DNA from: Cercis canadensis
Taxonomy: Eukaryota > Streptophyta > Magnoliopsida > Fabales > Fabaceae
NCBI GenBank assembly: GCA_003255065.1
Contig: QAOA01000378.1
Coordinates: 1-64,000, forward strand
Reading direction: 5' to 3'
DNA: 64,000 bases
The position numbers were made by a program, and so were the translations under genes. This document shows, piece after piece, positions 36,426-49,090 of the stretch. How positions within the stretch are numbered: the first letter of the stretch is position 1; each line of letters begins with the position of its first letter. The notes under the pieces were generated by a model that was given only the letters and a program-made list of their open reading frames with translations, was not told the DNA's origin and did no database searches.

Positions 36426-37990
36426 GTAAATTCAGTGAACAATAAGAGCACTTCAATGGTTTTCCTTGAGATGATTACAAACAGTGCCTCATTGCTTATC
36501 CTTCTAAAGCAATAACGGAAATTGTCTCCATTCTCAACCTATACAACGTATTGATTAAGTAACATATCATGCTCTGAAAATCTCAAAAGAACAAAAAAAC
36601 ATGTAGGAAATCATTTTCCATTTCTATAATCCATGAAAACAGAGCCATAGAGAAGATTGATCACAAAAAGAGAGTAAGAAGGACTCTGGAAGGAGGGATC
36701 GCCAAGCATTAAAGCTAGATCAACAGTATCGTCCTTTACCTATGCTATACAGAAAAAGTGCAAACCGACTACAGATATCAGATCCTTACATATAATACTA
36801 CTAGCTTTTTCACCCCAAGGCAAAATGGTGAACAGGAGACTGCGTGACTAATAAAATTGAAGACATAAAGAAGTTTTAGTCACAGATTCACTAAGTTGCC
36901 TGATGTTTCATGCTTAATCTGATGCCAGATGAAGATAAATCTAAATTTTGAGGAATATTTGAAAATATAGAATATTTTGCATGTTATGAAAACCCTTAAG
37001 TTGAAACTAGCGGAACATTTCCCAGAGACAGATTTCAATTTAAAGTTCAAACAAAACCAGAATTTTTTTTTTTTTTTTAAAAAATAAAATCAGACCTCAA
37101 GTAGATACATGCCAGAAGCTTCTATAAACTTGACTTTGTTCAACTGGAACCAAGATTGATATTACACAATTTGGTAGTCCAAAAAGTCTCAGCGTTAACA
37201 GTTATAAAAGTGAAAAAAAAAAAAAAAGTAATCACATAAAGCCACAAAAGGTTAACTATAGGATTATTGAACCTTGACTTCATAAAGTTTAACTGCCCAA
37301 TTTCAGACACGTGGTCACTTCAACACTTGCATCAAAATCAAACTACGAATAAATATCAGCTACAATACTAAAACCCAACATGGGGGAAGTTGACACCAAG
37401 CTTGCCTTGTAGGGAAGGAACACAGTCACAATAAAATGCTCATTACATATATGTCTACAAAGCAATGCATCTAACTTATATTTAAAGGAAATTTGTTTAA
37501 AAGTAATAATGTCCTACTGTTGCTTCAAGAATAAACACCAACTATTCAGTTCATGGAATTTTTCCCATAAATACAACAATTTGCAGTATGTAGTTGATCC
37601 AAAACATATTACCATTTACAATTCTCAAAGAGCATTACCATGAAAACCTATTAATTATGATTTGAACAGTTGGGTTTCCCTTCCCCCACCCCTCCAACAA
37701 AGAAGGAAAATGGAGAATGTTACAGTACACAAATGCTTTCTATTCTCAAACCCCAGTTTGTTTCTCTTCTTTGTTGCTGAAAAACTAGAAATGAGAGCAA
37801 ATAAGCAAAATTCACCAACCTGAGAGACCGGAGAAGAATAGGGTCGAGCCAACTGAGCCTGAGATTTTCAATAGAATCAAAAAGTTCGCATTTTTGGTCC
37901 CCACTTTTCCTTCTGTGAGCTCCTTAGCTCATTCCTCGTTTGTTTCTAATTAGGGTTTTCACTTTTCAGTCCAGAGGAAGAAGAAGAAGA
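36426..37990 (-). other. FRS3 5' UTR with leader intron (inferred)
   Basis: On the minus strand, a donor at CTCAG/GTTGGT (intron start 37819) and an acceptor TTGTATAG (intron end 36539) would remove a 1.28-kb leader intron, leaving a short 5' UTR exon before the ATG at 36425. No long open frame occupies this region. Leader introns are common in this gene family, but the exact sites need transcript data. Confidence 0.4.
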
Positions 37991-38719
37991 GCTTGAATTT
38001 CACCAGACCAGACAAGCTGAGTGAACCGAGTCACGAGGACGAGTATGTGTATGGGACCAAACCCAGAAAGAAACTCGCTTTGTCTGTTATCGTAATTCCC
38101 ATTAACGTTTTCGGTTTACATTGTCACCTCATTTTTCATTTTTCTCATTTACTAGTAAAATTTTCTTTCTTTCTTTTTTGCTATTTTTGGGTTATGGGCC
38201 GAGACAGTTTTTATATTCTCACATCCTTCAATTGGGCCTATATAAATGGGCCAAGGTTTAACAAGTTGCCCTTTCGATGAATTAGAACTAATTTAGGCTT
38301 CCCCTCGGCCCAATTAGAAGGTGGTCTATCTCATTTAGGAAAATGTTTATGGCCCGTTTGAATAAATTAATGAATTATTTTATTCATATATACTACAATT
38401 TCATTCATTAGCCAAAAAAAAAATGTACAACAATTTTATACTGTTTCATACTACACTTATCAACTATCATACAATTTTAATTGAACTCGCGCAAATTTTT
38501 TTCTAAATAGCCGAGATTTAATTAGGGCTAACTGTTGTATAAAATTTAATGAAATTATGTTGTATGACAGTATTAGCAACATTTCTCTTTGAATGTGATA
38601 GCTAATGAAAATATAATGTAGTTGTCACTAAATAATGGAGGAAGAGAAAGAATTCGGAAGAAACATAAATTGGTTCTGTTTCATTGTAATTAATTAATTT
38701 GGAAGAGTATTATTGAGAG
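37991..38719. other. Intergenic DNA upstream of FRS3
   Basis: Likely holds the promoter of the minus-strand FRS3 gene in its first few hundred bases. A 95-codon frame at 37993 lacks recognisable motifs. 38390-38640 shows weak inverted phrases (CATTAGCC against a later complement) that may be an old foldback. Confidence 0.35.
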
Positions 38720-39170
38720 TAATGTTTAAAAATTGGACCACGATTCGACTGGTTCAACTTATGTCCAGTTTGAATTCTAGTTCAGTTAGGGGGATAAACC
38801 GCTAGAGCGGTTAAATCAGTGAAAACCGAAGTGAACCGGTCCGGTTTTACATAACCAGACGGTTCACTAAAATTTTAATTTTTTTTTCAAAATTACATCA
38901 TTTTGAAGGAAATCTGAAAACATTCCAACAAGAGGTTCGAACCCCCTCCTTCTAAGAAAGAAAAAAGACATTTGTCATTAGGTCAACTTTAATTTTATTA
39001 ACAAATTTACATAAAAATATATTTATTATAACTTAAAATATATAATAGGTACATTAAATATTATATTTATATAAAAATTATATTTATGACATCATCGATC
39101 TGACCGTTTGGTCCAACCAATACTCATCCTCTGTAACAGTTCGCTTATCAGTCTAATTTTTAAAATATTG
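38720..39170. mobile_element. Non-autonomous hAT transposon, copy 2
   Basis: A 451-base element is flanked by perfect 8-base repeats ATTGAGAG at 38712-38719 and 39171-39178. The ends are TAATGTTTAAAAATTGG and, inverted, CAATATTTTAAAAATTAG. It is related to the element at 30299 in its terminal sequence and in its GAACCGGTCCGG-type subterminal motifs, but is shorter and more diverged. Confidence 0.85.
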
Positions 39171-39178
39171 ATTGAGAG

Positions 39179-40506
39179 AGAATAAATTATAATTGCTCTN
39201 CTATTAAGTAAAGTAAAAATCCTCGTAATATTAACTAAAAATTAATTTGACAGGGTAAAATATGAATTGGTTTGGCCTACTACACTTGACTTGTAGAAAC
39301 CGCGTACACAAAAAGTCTCGGTTTTTAAGAGTTAGAGTTTGCACTAATTAATCTGGTCCTTCATCATTGCAACACCAAACCAAGTAACCAACATAAACCT
39401 TAAAGCTTTGACTCGCATGGCCCGAAAAAAATTGACTCACTTTAAAAATCAAGAGTAGATATTAGCTAAACTATATATTTATTTTAAATAATAGTTTTTG
39501 CTAAAGCATTTTGAGACCATTATTATTGGACCACTCAAGTCAAAAAGAATTATAGTAGGTGACTAAAAAAAAAAATCCAGTTTGGTGACTCAAAAAAATT
39601 TCCAAAACTACCCTCACTAATATTTTATCAATAAATGGTGAACTTAGAAATTTAACTTGGAAATCTTTTTATTTTTCAGTTATGCACCTATAAATCTTTT
39701 TTTATTTTATTTGTAGAACCTAACAATAATTATCTCAAGCATTTTCCAATGAAACCTAGATCTTGCAAATAGCAAGAGTGCTCATCAAATTGAGCCTATT
39801 GACAAACCAAAACAAACTTAGTAGAATGATTTCAGCAATAATTCAAGTGATTATTTATTTAAATTTTAAAGTTTAGGAAAATTTTTAAAATCATGATCAA
39901 ATTTTAATGTGTTTTCTTTTATTGGTTGTAGCGGTGTTATTTGACGATTTAAATGTCTACACTTTCTTATAAAAAAATTAAAAATATATATATAACTATA
40001 CATTATAATATAAACTTTTTAGCCAAAAAAAAAAATAAAACAAACAAACCCAGTAGAATGGGTTTTGCTGAGTGGAGCCAATCGTAATTATCCCTATATT
40101 CTTATGCCAACTTTGCCTGTGGTAGTTGGTGAGTCCAGCCTAATATTTTAGGTTATGTTGAGTAGGCCCAGCATATTTGTTTGATAAAAGTACTCTTTTC
40201 ATTTTTTTCAGAAGACATCTAAATAAAGAGTTTGAATGGTAAGAAGACAAATCACAAATCTAGTTTGATGTGAACCTGTGGTCCACAACTTACCCAAACA
40301 ACAAAAATTAAAGATAAAGATTCAGATATCAAGGAGGTTGTTAGTCCAGCTCACCTAAATTAATGGAATAAAAATGAAAAAATATATATATATTGGGAGT
40401 TTGGAGCAAAAATATTTTTTTATTTTAATAAAATTATGAAAATTTTAAAAAATTGAATCACCGTTGTGTTAGAATAATTAATTTACTATAAAATACATAA
40501 AAATAA
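39179..40506. other. AT-rich intergenic DNA
   Basis: No gene was seen. A single N is at 39200. There are short direct repeats and A-runs only. Confidence 0.4.
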
Positions 40507-41053
40507 GATTTAATTATAATTTTGATCCTTACATTTTAATAATTTTAATTTTTTGGTTCATCTTGTTTTAAAATAAATAATTTAATCTTTATATATTCAT
40601 AAAATGTACAATTTTAGTTATTTTGTCTTTGAGCCAAAAAATTTTAAGTTTATTTTAAAGTATAAAATTATCTAATTTACAATCTCATTATTCTGAAGAG
40701 TTACGTCTTACAAAATTCTCTATAAAATTTTAATTCGATCCAACGGTGAGACTTAGCCCAAAATATTAAAAATAAAAATTTTCATCTAACTAGATATCTA
40801 TATTCATTCACCGTTAGATTGAACTTAAATTTTGTGTGAAGATTTACAAGATGTAACTATTCAATCTGAATGAAGGGATTATGAATCAAAAAACTTTACA
40901 CCTAGAAGTAGACGTATGAATTTTTTACTTAGAGGCAAAAAGATCAAAATTACATATTTTATTAACATAAAAAATTTAATTATTTATTTTTAAATAAAAG
41001 AAACTAAAAGATTTAAATTATTAAAATAAAATGACCAAAAATTATAATTAAGC
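40507..41053. mobile_element. Long-TIR foldback element, about 550 bases
   Basis: The two halves are inverted copies along nearly the whole length. The left end TTTAATTATAATTTTGATCC mirrors the right end, whose complement begins CTTAATTATAATTTTTGGTC. The inner arms pair AATTCGATCCAACGGTGA (40735-40752) with TCACCGTTAGATTGAACTT (40820-40838). There is no coding capacity and no clear target-site duplication. It is a MITE of unassigned superfamily. Confidence 0.7.
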
Positions 41054-41469
41054 TTAAAAATAAATATTATTTTATTTTGACAATATTAAAATTTAATTTT
41101 TTAAAATTTTTTTAATGATACCAAAATTTAATTTTTTAAAATTTTCGTAATGATATCAAAATTAAGGTTAGGTGATTCTTTTTTAAACTCTTAGTAAATT
41201 TTTTATTTTTATTTTTACGCAGGAAAGATAAAGTCCAGCCACATTATTGGATTAGGAAAGAAAATCCCATTTTGTTCAACAAAGCAAAACTGTCTTTGCA
41301 CTCAAATTCTTTTTGGCCTATTCCTCCATTTTAGGTCTACCTGTGACTGTAAACTAATATCTAAAAAAAAAATGGGAAAAAGAGGGTGGAGGAAGATAAA
41401 ACCTAAAACCCACAAACACTAGAGTCTCCATCCAATTTCCAAACCCATCTACCTATCACCTTCTCAGGC
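41054..41469. other. WRI1 downstream region
   Basis: Includes the probable 3' UTR of WRI1 (read leftward) and a short AT-rich direct repeat at 41086-41160 (AAAATTTAATTTTTTAAAAT). No other gene was seen. Confidence 0.4.
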
Positions 41470-44400
41470 TCATAGAGAATAGTTACAATAAATTGAAGTT
41501 GTTGAAGAAGGTGAAGAAGCAGAAGCAGAGGACAATTTTTCCTGCCCATTATCCACCATGCTTGTTGCTGCACCAAAAGTGTCTCCAAAGCTTGAATTTT
41601 CCAAGATTGCGTTCAAACTGAAATCGTTTTCTTCAGGTTCTCCTTGGAATAGAAAGTCAATGTCCTCCTCAAACCCTGCATCATCTAGTATACCCAGAAA
41701 AGAGACTGTTTTTGCTAGAGGCAGCTCTGGGACTTGAAATTGAGAGAACCCAGAATCCAAAAAGCTCCATTGAAGCTCTTGCTCCATCACAGGCTCCATC
41801 ACAGCCATTGATGAAGCTTCCACAGAAAGAGGAATCTGGGTAGACTCTGTTTTGGGTGACTGAAATTGAAATTCAAGTTCTTCTTTTTCTGCTTCTGATT
41901 CGGAGGAGGAAATGTTTGGAACTGTTTGTGCATTCTGGGTCTTTGTTTCTTGGGTTTGGTAGATTAGATTCTTTGTTTTGGGATCTGTTTGTGTTTCTTG
42001 GGTTTGGTTTTGGTCCATTTTTCTCTTCTTTATTCTGGGAACCTTTTGGGCTTTCTGGGATTGTTTTTCTTGTGGTGGTTCCAAGTTTTTCTTCATTATT
42101 ATGTCAATGTAGTTGCTAATGTCAAAATTGGTCACTGCATTTACTCCTCTGTACTCTATAGCAGCCATGTCATATGCTGCAGCAGCCTCCTCTTGAGTAT
42201 CTACAAAAAAAATTCAGCACAGAAAGAAAGATATCAGAAAGATTAGCCATAAAAAGTAGTAATTAAAAAAATGAGTTAGTGAATAATTAATTGATTAAAG
42301 AATAAAATTACCGAAAAGATACCTTTATGACATAGAATCTAGTGAAGTGGATTACTTTAAGTACTACGGCTAACATTAGAAATCACGTGCCCACTAGGTG
42401 TTTGTTAGAATGCCCAAGTATCCTGATCTGGTTCTTGAAGTTAAAACTAAATAAAGAAATGATTTTGCACACTATTTATATTCACTCAAGCTCAATTAGC
42501 AGTTTGGCACTATCACAACCATACCAAAGAAAAAAAAAGTGCATTCTACTTTCTGCTCACAAATTTATAGTGGGTTTTGTGTAGTTTTAATGGGTCCAAT
42601 TAAATTCTGATGCTGCAGAGTATATGAAATAAACTAATTTGTAGGTAGAAGGAAAAATAAAATAAATTTCTTTGAGGTAAACACTAATATATTAAACTAA
42701 CCCTATTTTCTATTTGACAAAAAGGCAAAAAGAACAGATCATGTTTCCTTATTTTATTCAACTTTTGAGATTAACATAGTTTTTTTGACCGACATGTTGG
42801 CAGGATATTGTGGAGGCTGCATGGACCGTGTATGAGGAAGAAAGTACAAGTCAAGGATATGCTGTGCTCTCCAACATGTTGGTCTAGATGCAAACTACTG
42901 GTTTTGGCTATTGGGATTAGTTCAAAGCTCATAGTCAAAATGTTGGTTAGTGTTAGCCAACTAATAGTGTCTGAAACTTTGCTCAGACTAATAAAGAATT
43001 AGAACTTTTGGATTTGGGATCAATAACTTTGATTCTATAGCAAAACCCTCATCTCTCTCTACACATCACCCCCTCGTGGTGGTCACTTTGAACACATTGG
43101 ACCCATTAACAAGGGGGGTGGGAGAATGCATGTGACTTGCTGCTTGCAACTGTTACTGTTCTATTTTTAAGTAATGTATATGTGGTGAAAGCCAAAATTG
43201 ATGCATACTTTCACATGCAATGTGCACAACTTTCACATGCTACCTAAAACGGCAGCTTTTATTCCAAAACTGAATACAGTGTCATTAATTAGGGAAACTG
43301 AAAATTTCAAGGGTGTTTTTATTCTACCTCGCCTTAGAATTCTATCACTTTGACTCTCTGATTGAGTGTCAATATAGAATAAATTTAAGGTGAGGTGAAG
43401 CTCATGTGAGGTAGAACAAAAGCTCCTCATTGTCAAAGTTATAATGTGGTTCTATAGTGCATGTTTTGTGCTCTAATCTAAGAAATGCACTTTAAATAAA
43501 GCTACAAGCTCTACACACCATAAATCATGGAATAATCATAGTTGCACACATGCGTAAAGAAAAAAAGGTTCAACTGAGTCACATTAGTTTGAATGCATCT
43601 ATTTGTGTGCATATTGCACCTAAATGGTATGCAAATAGCATGACTCTAAATTGTGTGGTATATGGAGTAAGGGATAAACATATTGTTTATTGTGAAGTGA
43701 ATAAGGGACAACACATACACAAAAGTCTAACCACATAAGCAAGCATATTCACAAGTGCCAATGTGAATAGAATATGAGATTTTTGATGTAGCAAACATAG
43801 AGATGGATGATTAACTGAAGTAGTAAAATTTTGGGAAATTGGGTGTGAATGGAAAATAACACACATTAATTATGTGCAATTCATGGGTTTGATAATGCAT
43901 AGAGCAACAACTTCTCCTTCCTAGTGGAAAATGCATTAAACATTTGCATATCTGTGGTAGGGACAGAGACAAAGGTGCAGTTAGTACTTAGTAGTCAGCC
44001 AATTGTACCTTCCCCTACTTAATGAGTTGCACATGCCATATCAATATAACAATATGGCAAGGCTTGGTCCCTAGCAAGGTTCACATATCATAAGGAGAAC
44101 ATACACTAATTTGTGTTACCCTTTTTCAATTTCACAAAAATTTATCAGAACATTAAAAAGAACACCAAATTTTGAGAAACATTGCCAATAGAAGAATTAG
44201 GGTGAGGACTTACTGAAAGTACCCAAGTAGAGGTACTTGTTCCCATATACTCTTCCAATCCTCGCTTCCCACCGACCGTTATGGTGATGCCTAATCGAAT
44301 CCGACAAAAATATATTCATTAACTACATTCCAATATCTACTTTAGGCAATGAACAAATATGTGCACCATTTGTCATTCAACGCGAATTTAATCCCCAATT

Positions 44401-45668
44401 CATTGGATTCAAATGCAACTAACCTAGCCACGCCGCGATACTTGGAAACCCCTCTAGAAAATCCACTGCTTTGTCTTCTCAAAGAAGCCAAGTATTCTTC
44501 TTTTGACACCTTCTCCATTTCCTCAAGCTCCTTGGTATATCTTTCTTTCTGTACAAATACAATAAAATTGAAAATTAATCATGCAATTAAGTTAATATAA
44601 CATCATTGTTATCTCAAAAATTGTAAAAAAATAAATAAAAATAACAATTAAACATACAGGAAAATTCAAGATTGTCTCCTGCCCCCAATACTTGAGAGCA
44701 GCAAGATCATAGGTGCGAGCTGCAGCCTCTTCACTATCATATGCACCTATACAAAATCAAAAATTTAAAATTAAAATTAAAATTAAATTAAATTAGAGAA
44801 TTAGGTCCAAGTGACCTCATTATGATACGAATCTTTCATGCCATAAAAATGATATCTTTCCCTTTTCCCCTATTTGGAAAAAGTAATAGAACTAAGAACA
44901 TTAAAATAAATACTTTAAAAAAATTAAATAAAATTGAAAATTATANATAAATACTTAAAAAAATGAAATAAAATTGAAAATTATACTAGTAGCTACGAGA
45001 TCCAATTACATGAGAAAGGGACACTTACCCAAATAAACTAAAGCGGCGACAAAAGCATATGTGGACGTTGCAATGGACAAAGATTATCAGGAACAAAACA
45101 CGGTCAGAACACATTATTAAATAATTAAAAAATTAATTAAAATAAAGAAGTAAGTATAACAGATCTCCTTGATTTTCCCTCACTCTTCTTTTATTTTTTT
45201 CTTTATTTTAATCCCAATTTTTCAATAAACAAAACCAACCCCACCAAGAAAATTACCTTGTTTTCCTTTCTTGTTTTGAATTTTGTTCCAGCAAGTTTTA
45301 TCCCAAAGATGAGCTTCATATCTCCCTGTCCATCTATGCCTATTGATCACAGATAATAGCACACATGCAGATAAAAATTCAAAGCCCATTAACCAAAATC
45401 AAAAAGAAAATTTACCAAACAGATACAGTAAAAAACAAAAACAAAAACCAGAGAACCTGGTAACTCCTCTGTAAATGGAGCTTCTTCTGCTAGAGCTTGA
45501 GCTATTAGCTCCCTTCTCCACAGATTTCTCAGGCTTCAGATTCCTTCTTGCACGTTTAGGCCTTGTTTGGCTTGGTTGATGAAGATTTTCATCAACAGAG
45601 GAAGTTGATGGTGAAGAAGAAGAAGGAGAATAACAAGAAGAAGAAGAAGAAGGAGAAGACCTCTTCAT
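41470..45668 (-). CDS. WRI1: AP2-type transcription factor WRINKLED1
   Basis: Activates glycolysis and fatty-acid synthesis genes during oil accumulation by binding AW-box promoters. Seven coding exons on the minus strand: 45457-45668, 45257-45339, 45029-45037, 44658-44746, 44424-44548, 44214-44290 and 41470-42200. All are in phase, giving 441 aa (Arabidopsis 430). The third exon is 9 bases and encodes VYL with split codons, the hallmark micro-exon of WRI1. AP2 domain 1 spans about 66-131 ([39 protein letters not shown]) and AP2 domain 2 about 168-229 ([20 protein letters not shown]). The N-terminus is Ser-rich with a basic patch (RPKRARR, about 36-42). The C-terminus is acidic, including [18 protein letters not shown]. 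An in-frame ATG at 45749 exists, but the start at MKRSSPSS matches the family. Intron 6 is 2.0 kb. Confidence 0.96.
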
Positions 45669-46904
45669 CTGGGTCTCAATTTTCTGTGTTTTTTTCTCGA
45701 GAAACAAACAAGAAAACACAATGTGTGTTCTCAGAAAAGGAATAGACAAAATGGGTTATAAAGAAATTAATAGTTCTCTCTGTTTCTCACCCTTTTTTTT
45801 TTTCTTTTTCCCTCTTTTGGTGAATTCTATGATAGCTTCCTTTCCTTTCTTTGTATTTGTAGTAGCAAGAGTAATAGTAGTAGCATGCTGGTAACCTAAA
45901 GTGGTTTACCAAAACAGAGAGAGAAACAGGGGAAGGAAGCAAAAGCAAGAAAGGAAGATGGTAAATGGGTGAGTATTAAAAGGAGGAGAGAAATATTAAA
46001 TAAAAAGACAATTAAATCTGTAATTCTGAAGAGGGTGGAGGTGTGTGAGAGAGTGTGAGAGAGTGAAGGAGTGGGTTAACCCTTGGGTTAAAATTGAAGT
46101 TGGGTTAATTAACCATGGGTTAATCAAAATGGTCTAAGTCTAACACTTGGCAAATTGGTGCAGCCATGCTACCAATGGGGATTTGTATCCTAAACTGGCT
46201 TTCCTAGTTTAGGAATCTCTCCTTCTTTATCACCATTTTAAATTTCTTTTTCCTTTTTTTAAGAAACATTCAAAGTGGTTACCTGGCTTGAATCAAGTGT
46301 GCATGTCGGTTACTTAGGGTTAGTGTGTGTCTGAGTTATTACTTGGATGGGAGGACGTGTGAGGAGGATAGGTACCTAAACTTGAATTTGTTGTAAATGT
46401 GTTGGAAAATGCCCTTGATTTTCAAGGAAATTACTGCAGAAACTGAAACACAAGAAGAGACAAAATTGATGACACTTCTTTCATTTTCTTCTGCAACTAA
46501 TTACTTATAATTTCGTCAATTTTAGATTGCAATTTCAAAAATTGAGAGTCCAAAGTAGAGCAATACTCCCAAATTATTCCTTTGTTTGTACATGTACAAG
46601 CAATAATTTTATTTAATTTTTCATAATACAAATTTAAATTAATTAGTTTGGAATTTTAGATTTATTTTGAGATAAATTGAGTTCTATGTTTGGTAATATC
46701 ATTAGATAATTATTATCACACCAAAGACAATTGCCTAATAAAGGTGCATGACTTAATATAAAATGTAATAATTTTTTATTATTATTTTTTTTTTTTTTAT
46801 ATATGACAACACAAAAGTTTAAATTTACAATATGTAACAAACTATCTGAATCACTCATCATTAATGTCATTTAACTTTAATTTTATGATATTTTGAAGAG
46901 AGTC
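45669..46904. other. WRI1 promoter and leader region
   Basis: The 5' UTR is expected just right of 45668, where T/C-rich runs occur (45786-45815). A cluster of TTAACC / GGTTAA phrases lies at 46075-46125 and could be regulatory; this is unproven. A segment at 46260-46390 faintly resembles 5S rRNA (see rejected items). Confidence 0.35.
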
Positions 46905-46969
46905 GTTATTTTCACACTTTATTTTGTTAATGTCACTAATGCAGTCACACTTTATTTATGTCCAAATAT

Positions 46970-47152
46970 GGACCTGTATCCAGTTATATGACTTGAGTCA
47001 TATTGCTCAGATCTGAGTCATATATTCTATTAAAACTCATCTGAACCATTAAAACATATTAACATTTAATGGTTGAGATGAGCTTTAATAGAATGTATGG
47101 CTTAAATCTGAGCAACATAATTCAAGTCACATGACCGGATCCAAATCCGTCC
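46970..47152. mobile_element. GGATCC foldback MITE, copy 1 (nested)
   Basis: Near-perfect palindrome: GGACCTGTATCCAGT at the left, GGATCCAAATCCGTCC at the right, and inner arms TTCTATTAAAACTCATCTGA and its complement GAGCTTTAATAGAATG. It is flanked on both sides by AAATAT. It interrupts the left arm of the larger element and therefore inserted later. Confidence 0.75.
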
Positions 47153-47413
47153 AAATATGATATAGATTGAATTACCCTTATTTAATATGAATTTTTTTTA
47201 AAATTAACTAATCATGACATTATTTTTTTAACTCTTATTAATTGTGGTTCCAATTTTATTTTTTTTACAATTATCTCCAATGTCATTATTTTGTAAAAGA
47301 TAAACAAAACACAATTTATAGCTTTGATGGAGATGAATGAATATATTCTATTATTCTTTTCTGTGTCAATCTATGTCCCAAGGCAATTTTTCCAACGGAA
47401 ATTTCCTTTTTCT

Positions 47414-47575
47414 CTTGTTTTTTTTTTTTTTGGTCTTTAGCCGAGATATCTTCAGGCTTTGCTTAGGACTAATCCTCCGAGGTACTGTCAAGCGCTCTTT
47501 ATAGCGGAGACCCTCCCAAGAAAGTTTGCTGCATCCACAAGGGCTCGAACTCGAAACCACTCATTTTTCTCTTGT
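47414..47575 (-). mobile_element. SINE-like element, minus strand
   Basis: Read on the minus strand it has a B-box-like GGTTTCGAGTTCGAGCCC, then a body with TGCAGCAAACTTTCTTGGG and GGATTAGTCCTAAGC, and ends in GACC plus an A-run (the T-run at 47420-47431). The GGATTAGTC phrase recurs at 52950-52970 in a similar minus-strand unit. Confidence 0.5.
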
Positions 47576-49090
47576 TTGCCAAAACATGTGGAATATCGAT
47601 ATTCTGTCTATATACTCTTTTTCCCTGCTTGCCTTGAATAGTTAGGATTCACCTAGTTTTTTTGAGATCGCATAGTGGTTCACTTATCTTGTAATCTGTT
47701 ATCTTTGAAAGAAAACATGCGCCAAAGCCTTCTCCCTTATTAACTGTTGTATATTTGGCTGAGTAATGTTAAGCACACACTCATTGAATGGTTCATATTT
47801 TTTGGTTACAAGGAGTTAAAAATGAAAAACTACAGTTTAGGGAAGGCAACAATTATCTTATCTGTCAACAAAATTATTAGCACTTTTGGGAGAGGTTGTT
47901 CATAAAAAGACCAACTTTCATGCCCTTGTGCTCATTCTTTCGCTATAAAATATGTACCTTGATTAATTTCTCTCAATACATGATTCACTTCTATTTGTCA
48001 CCCTCTTCTCAAAAGATGTCCGATGTCACTGATAATACACCTCTAAAAATTAATTAACATCCGCATTTTTTTATCAAAGTGATTGCCTCTAGAGAATCTG
48101 ATTCACAGGCCAGGTTCCTAAGATCTCTCTCCCAGCATATTTGCAGACTATTCCTAAAAGCCATGAGCTTAGCTATGAGGTTAGTACCAACCCCAATGAA
48201 TAGTTCGTACTTAAATGTGGTGTCATAGTGATGAGAAAGTGTGGACGTAAGAATAGTAAGATAAACATTTCTTTGCTATTTACAAGCAACTTTTGTGATT
48301 TATTGTCAATGTTCTTTGACAAGGTTGGATAAGAGAATATTGTGTGAATGGTTGTCATAATGGTGGTTAGATGAGCAGATTTCTGAACTAGCAAGATATA
48401 GTACACTTGGCTAAACCAAGCTCTGAACACGGAGACATGCGTGGTTGAGCGCATATTGAACACCTCAGGCCTTGGTTAAATTAAACCAATCAGAAAGTTG
48501 GAAGAAAGTAGCTGAATGGATCTCATAATGTCAATAAAAATTGAAAAAATAATAAACTGAAAAATATTAAAATTGTAACAAAGCCTCTCTCTCTTCTTCC
48601 TATTTTATTGTGTTTTCTCTTTAAGTTTTATAAAAGAATGAGATTGGAGATAACTATCAAAATAAAATAGAGCCACAATTAATAAGAGTTAAAAAGATAA
48701 TATCATGATTAATTAATTTTAAAAAAAATTCACACTGAATAAGGGTAATTTAATGGCAAATTGACTAAGAAAATATAGTTTGAAAAGCTATTTATCAAAA
48801 TGGAGCACTGTACAAACTTTTTATACAAATAATGTACTTTTCGTTATTTAATTTAGGGGGCACGACAAGATGAGTCACGCTACTTACAAAGTAGCGTGAC
48901 CTCTTCTTCTATGTGCCTATTAATAATTTAATCAAAATTACCTCAAATCAATAAAAAAAAAATTTAACTAACCCATTTGTGTAAATACTTTGCAAAATTG
49001 TATTTTTTTATCATTTTGCCTAATTTAATTTATATTATATTTAAACAATAAATAAAATGTGACATTAACAAAATAAAATGTGAAAATAAC

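Larger units (their letters stand above)
46905..49090. mobile_element. Large foldback element with nested insertions
   Basis: The ends are inverted: GTTATTTTCACACTTTATTT at 46905 against ...AAAATGTGAAAATAAC ending at 49090. Inner arms also pair: 47160-47290 (TTACCCTTATTTAATATG, ACTCTTATTAATTGTGG) with 48640-48770 (CCACAATTAATAAGAGTTA, GAATAAGGGTAATTTAA). A smaller GGATCC foldback sits inside the left arm and a SINE-like unit in the central spacer. The same terminal sequence bounds two short elements at 51315 and 60704. No transposase frame was seen. Confidence 0.65.

Noticed and set aside
43322..43400. Imperfect inverted repeat in WRI1 intron 6 (TACCTCGCCTTAGAA against TTTAAGGTGAGGTG)
   Set aside because: The arms are short with many mismatches and have no duplicated flanks. 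Chance or ancient decay cannot be excluded.
45669..45749. Upstream ATG extending WRI1 by 27 residues
   Set aside because: The extension (SIPFLRTHIVFSCLFLEKK) has no family counterpart; WRI1 proteins begin at MKRSS.
46262..46390. Possible 5S rRNA-derived segment (TTACTTGGATGGGAGGACGT resembles the 5S 3' half)
   Set aside because: Only one short stretch matches. The internal promoter boxes and the rest of the 120-base gene are not recognisable.
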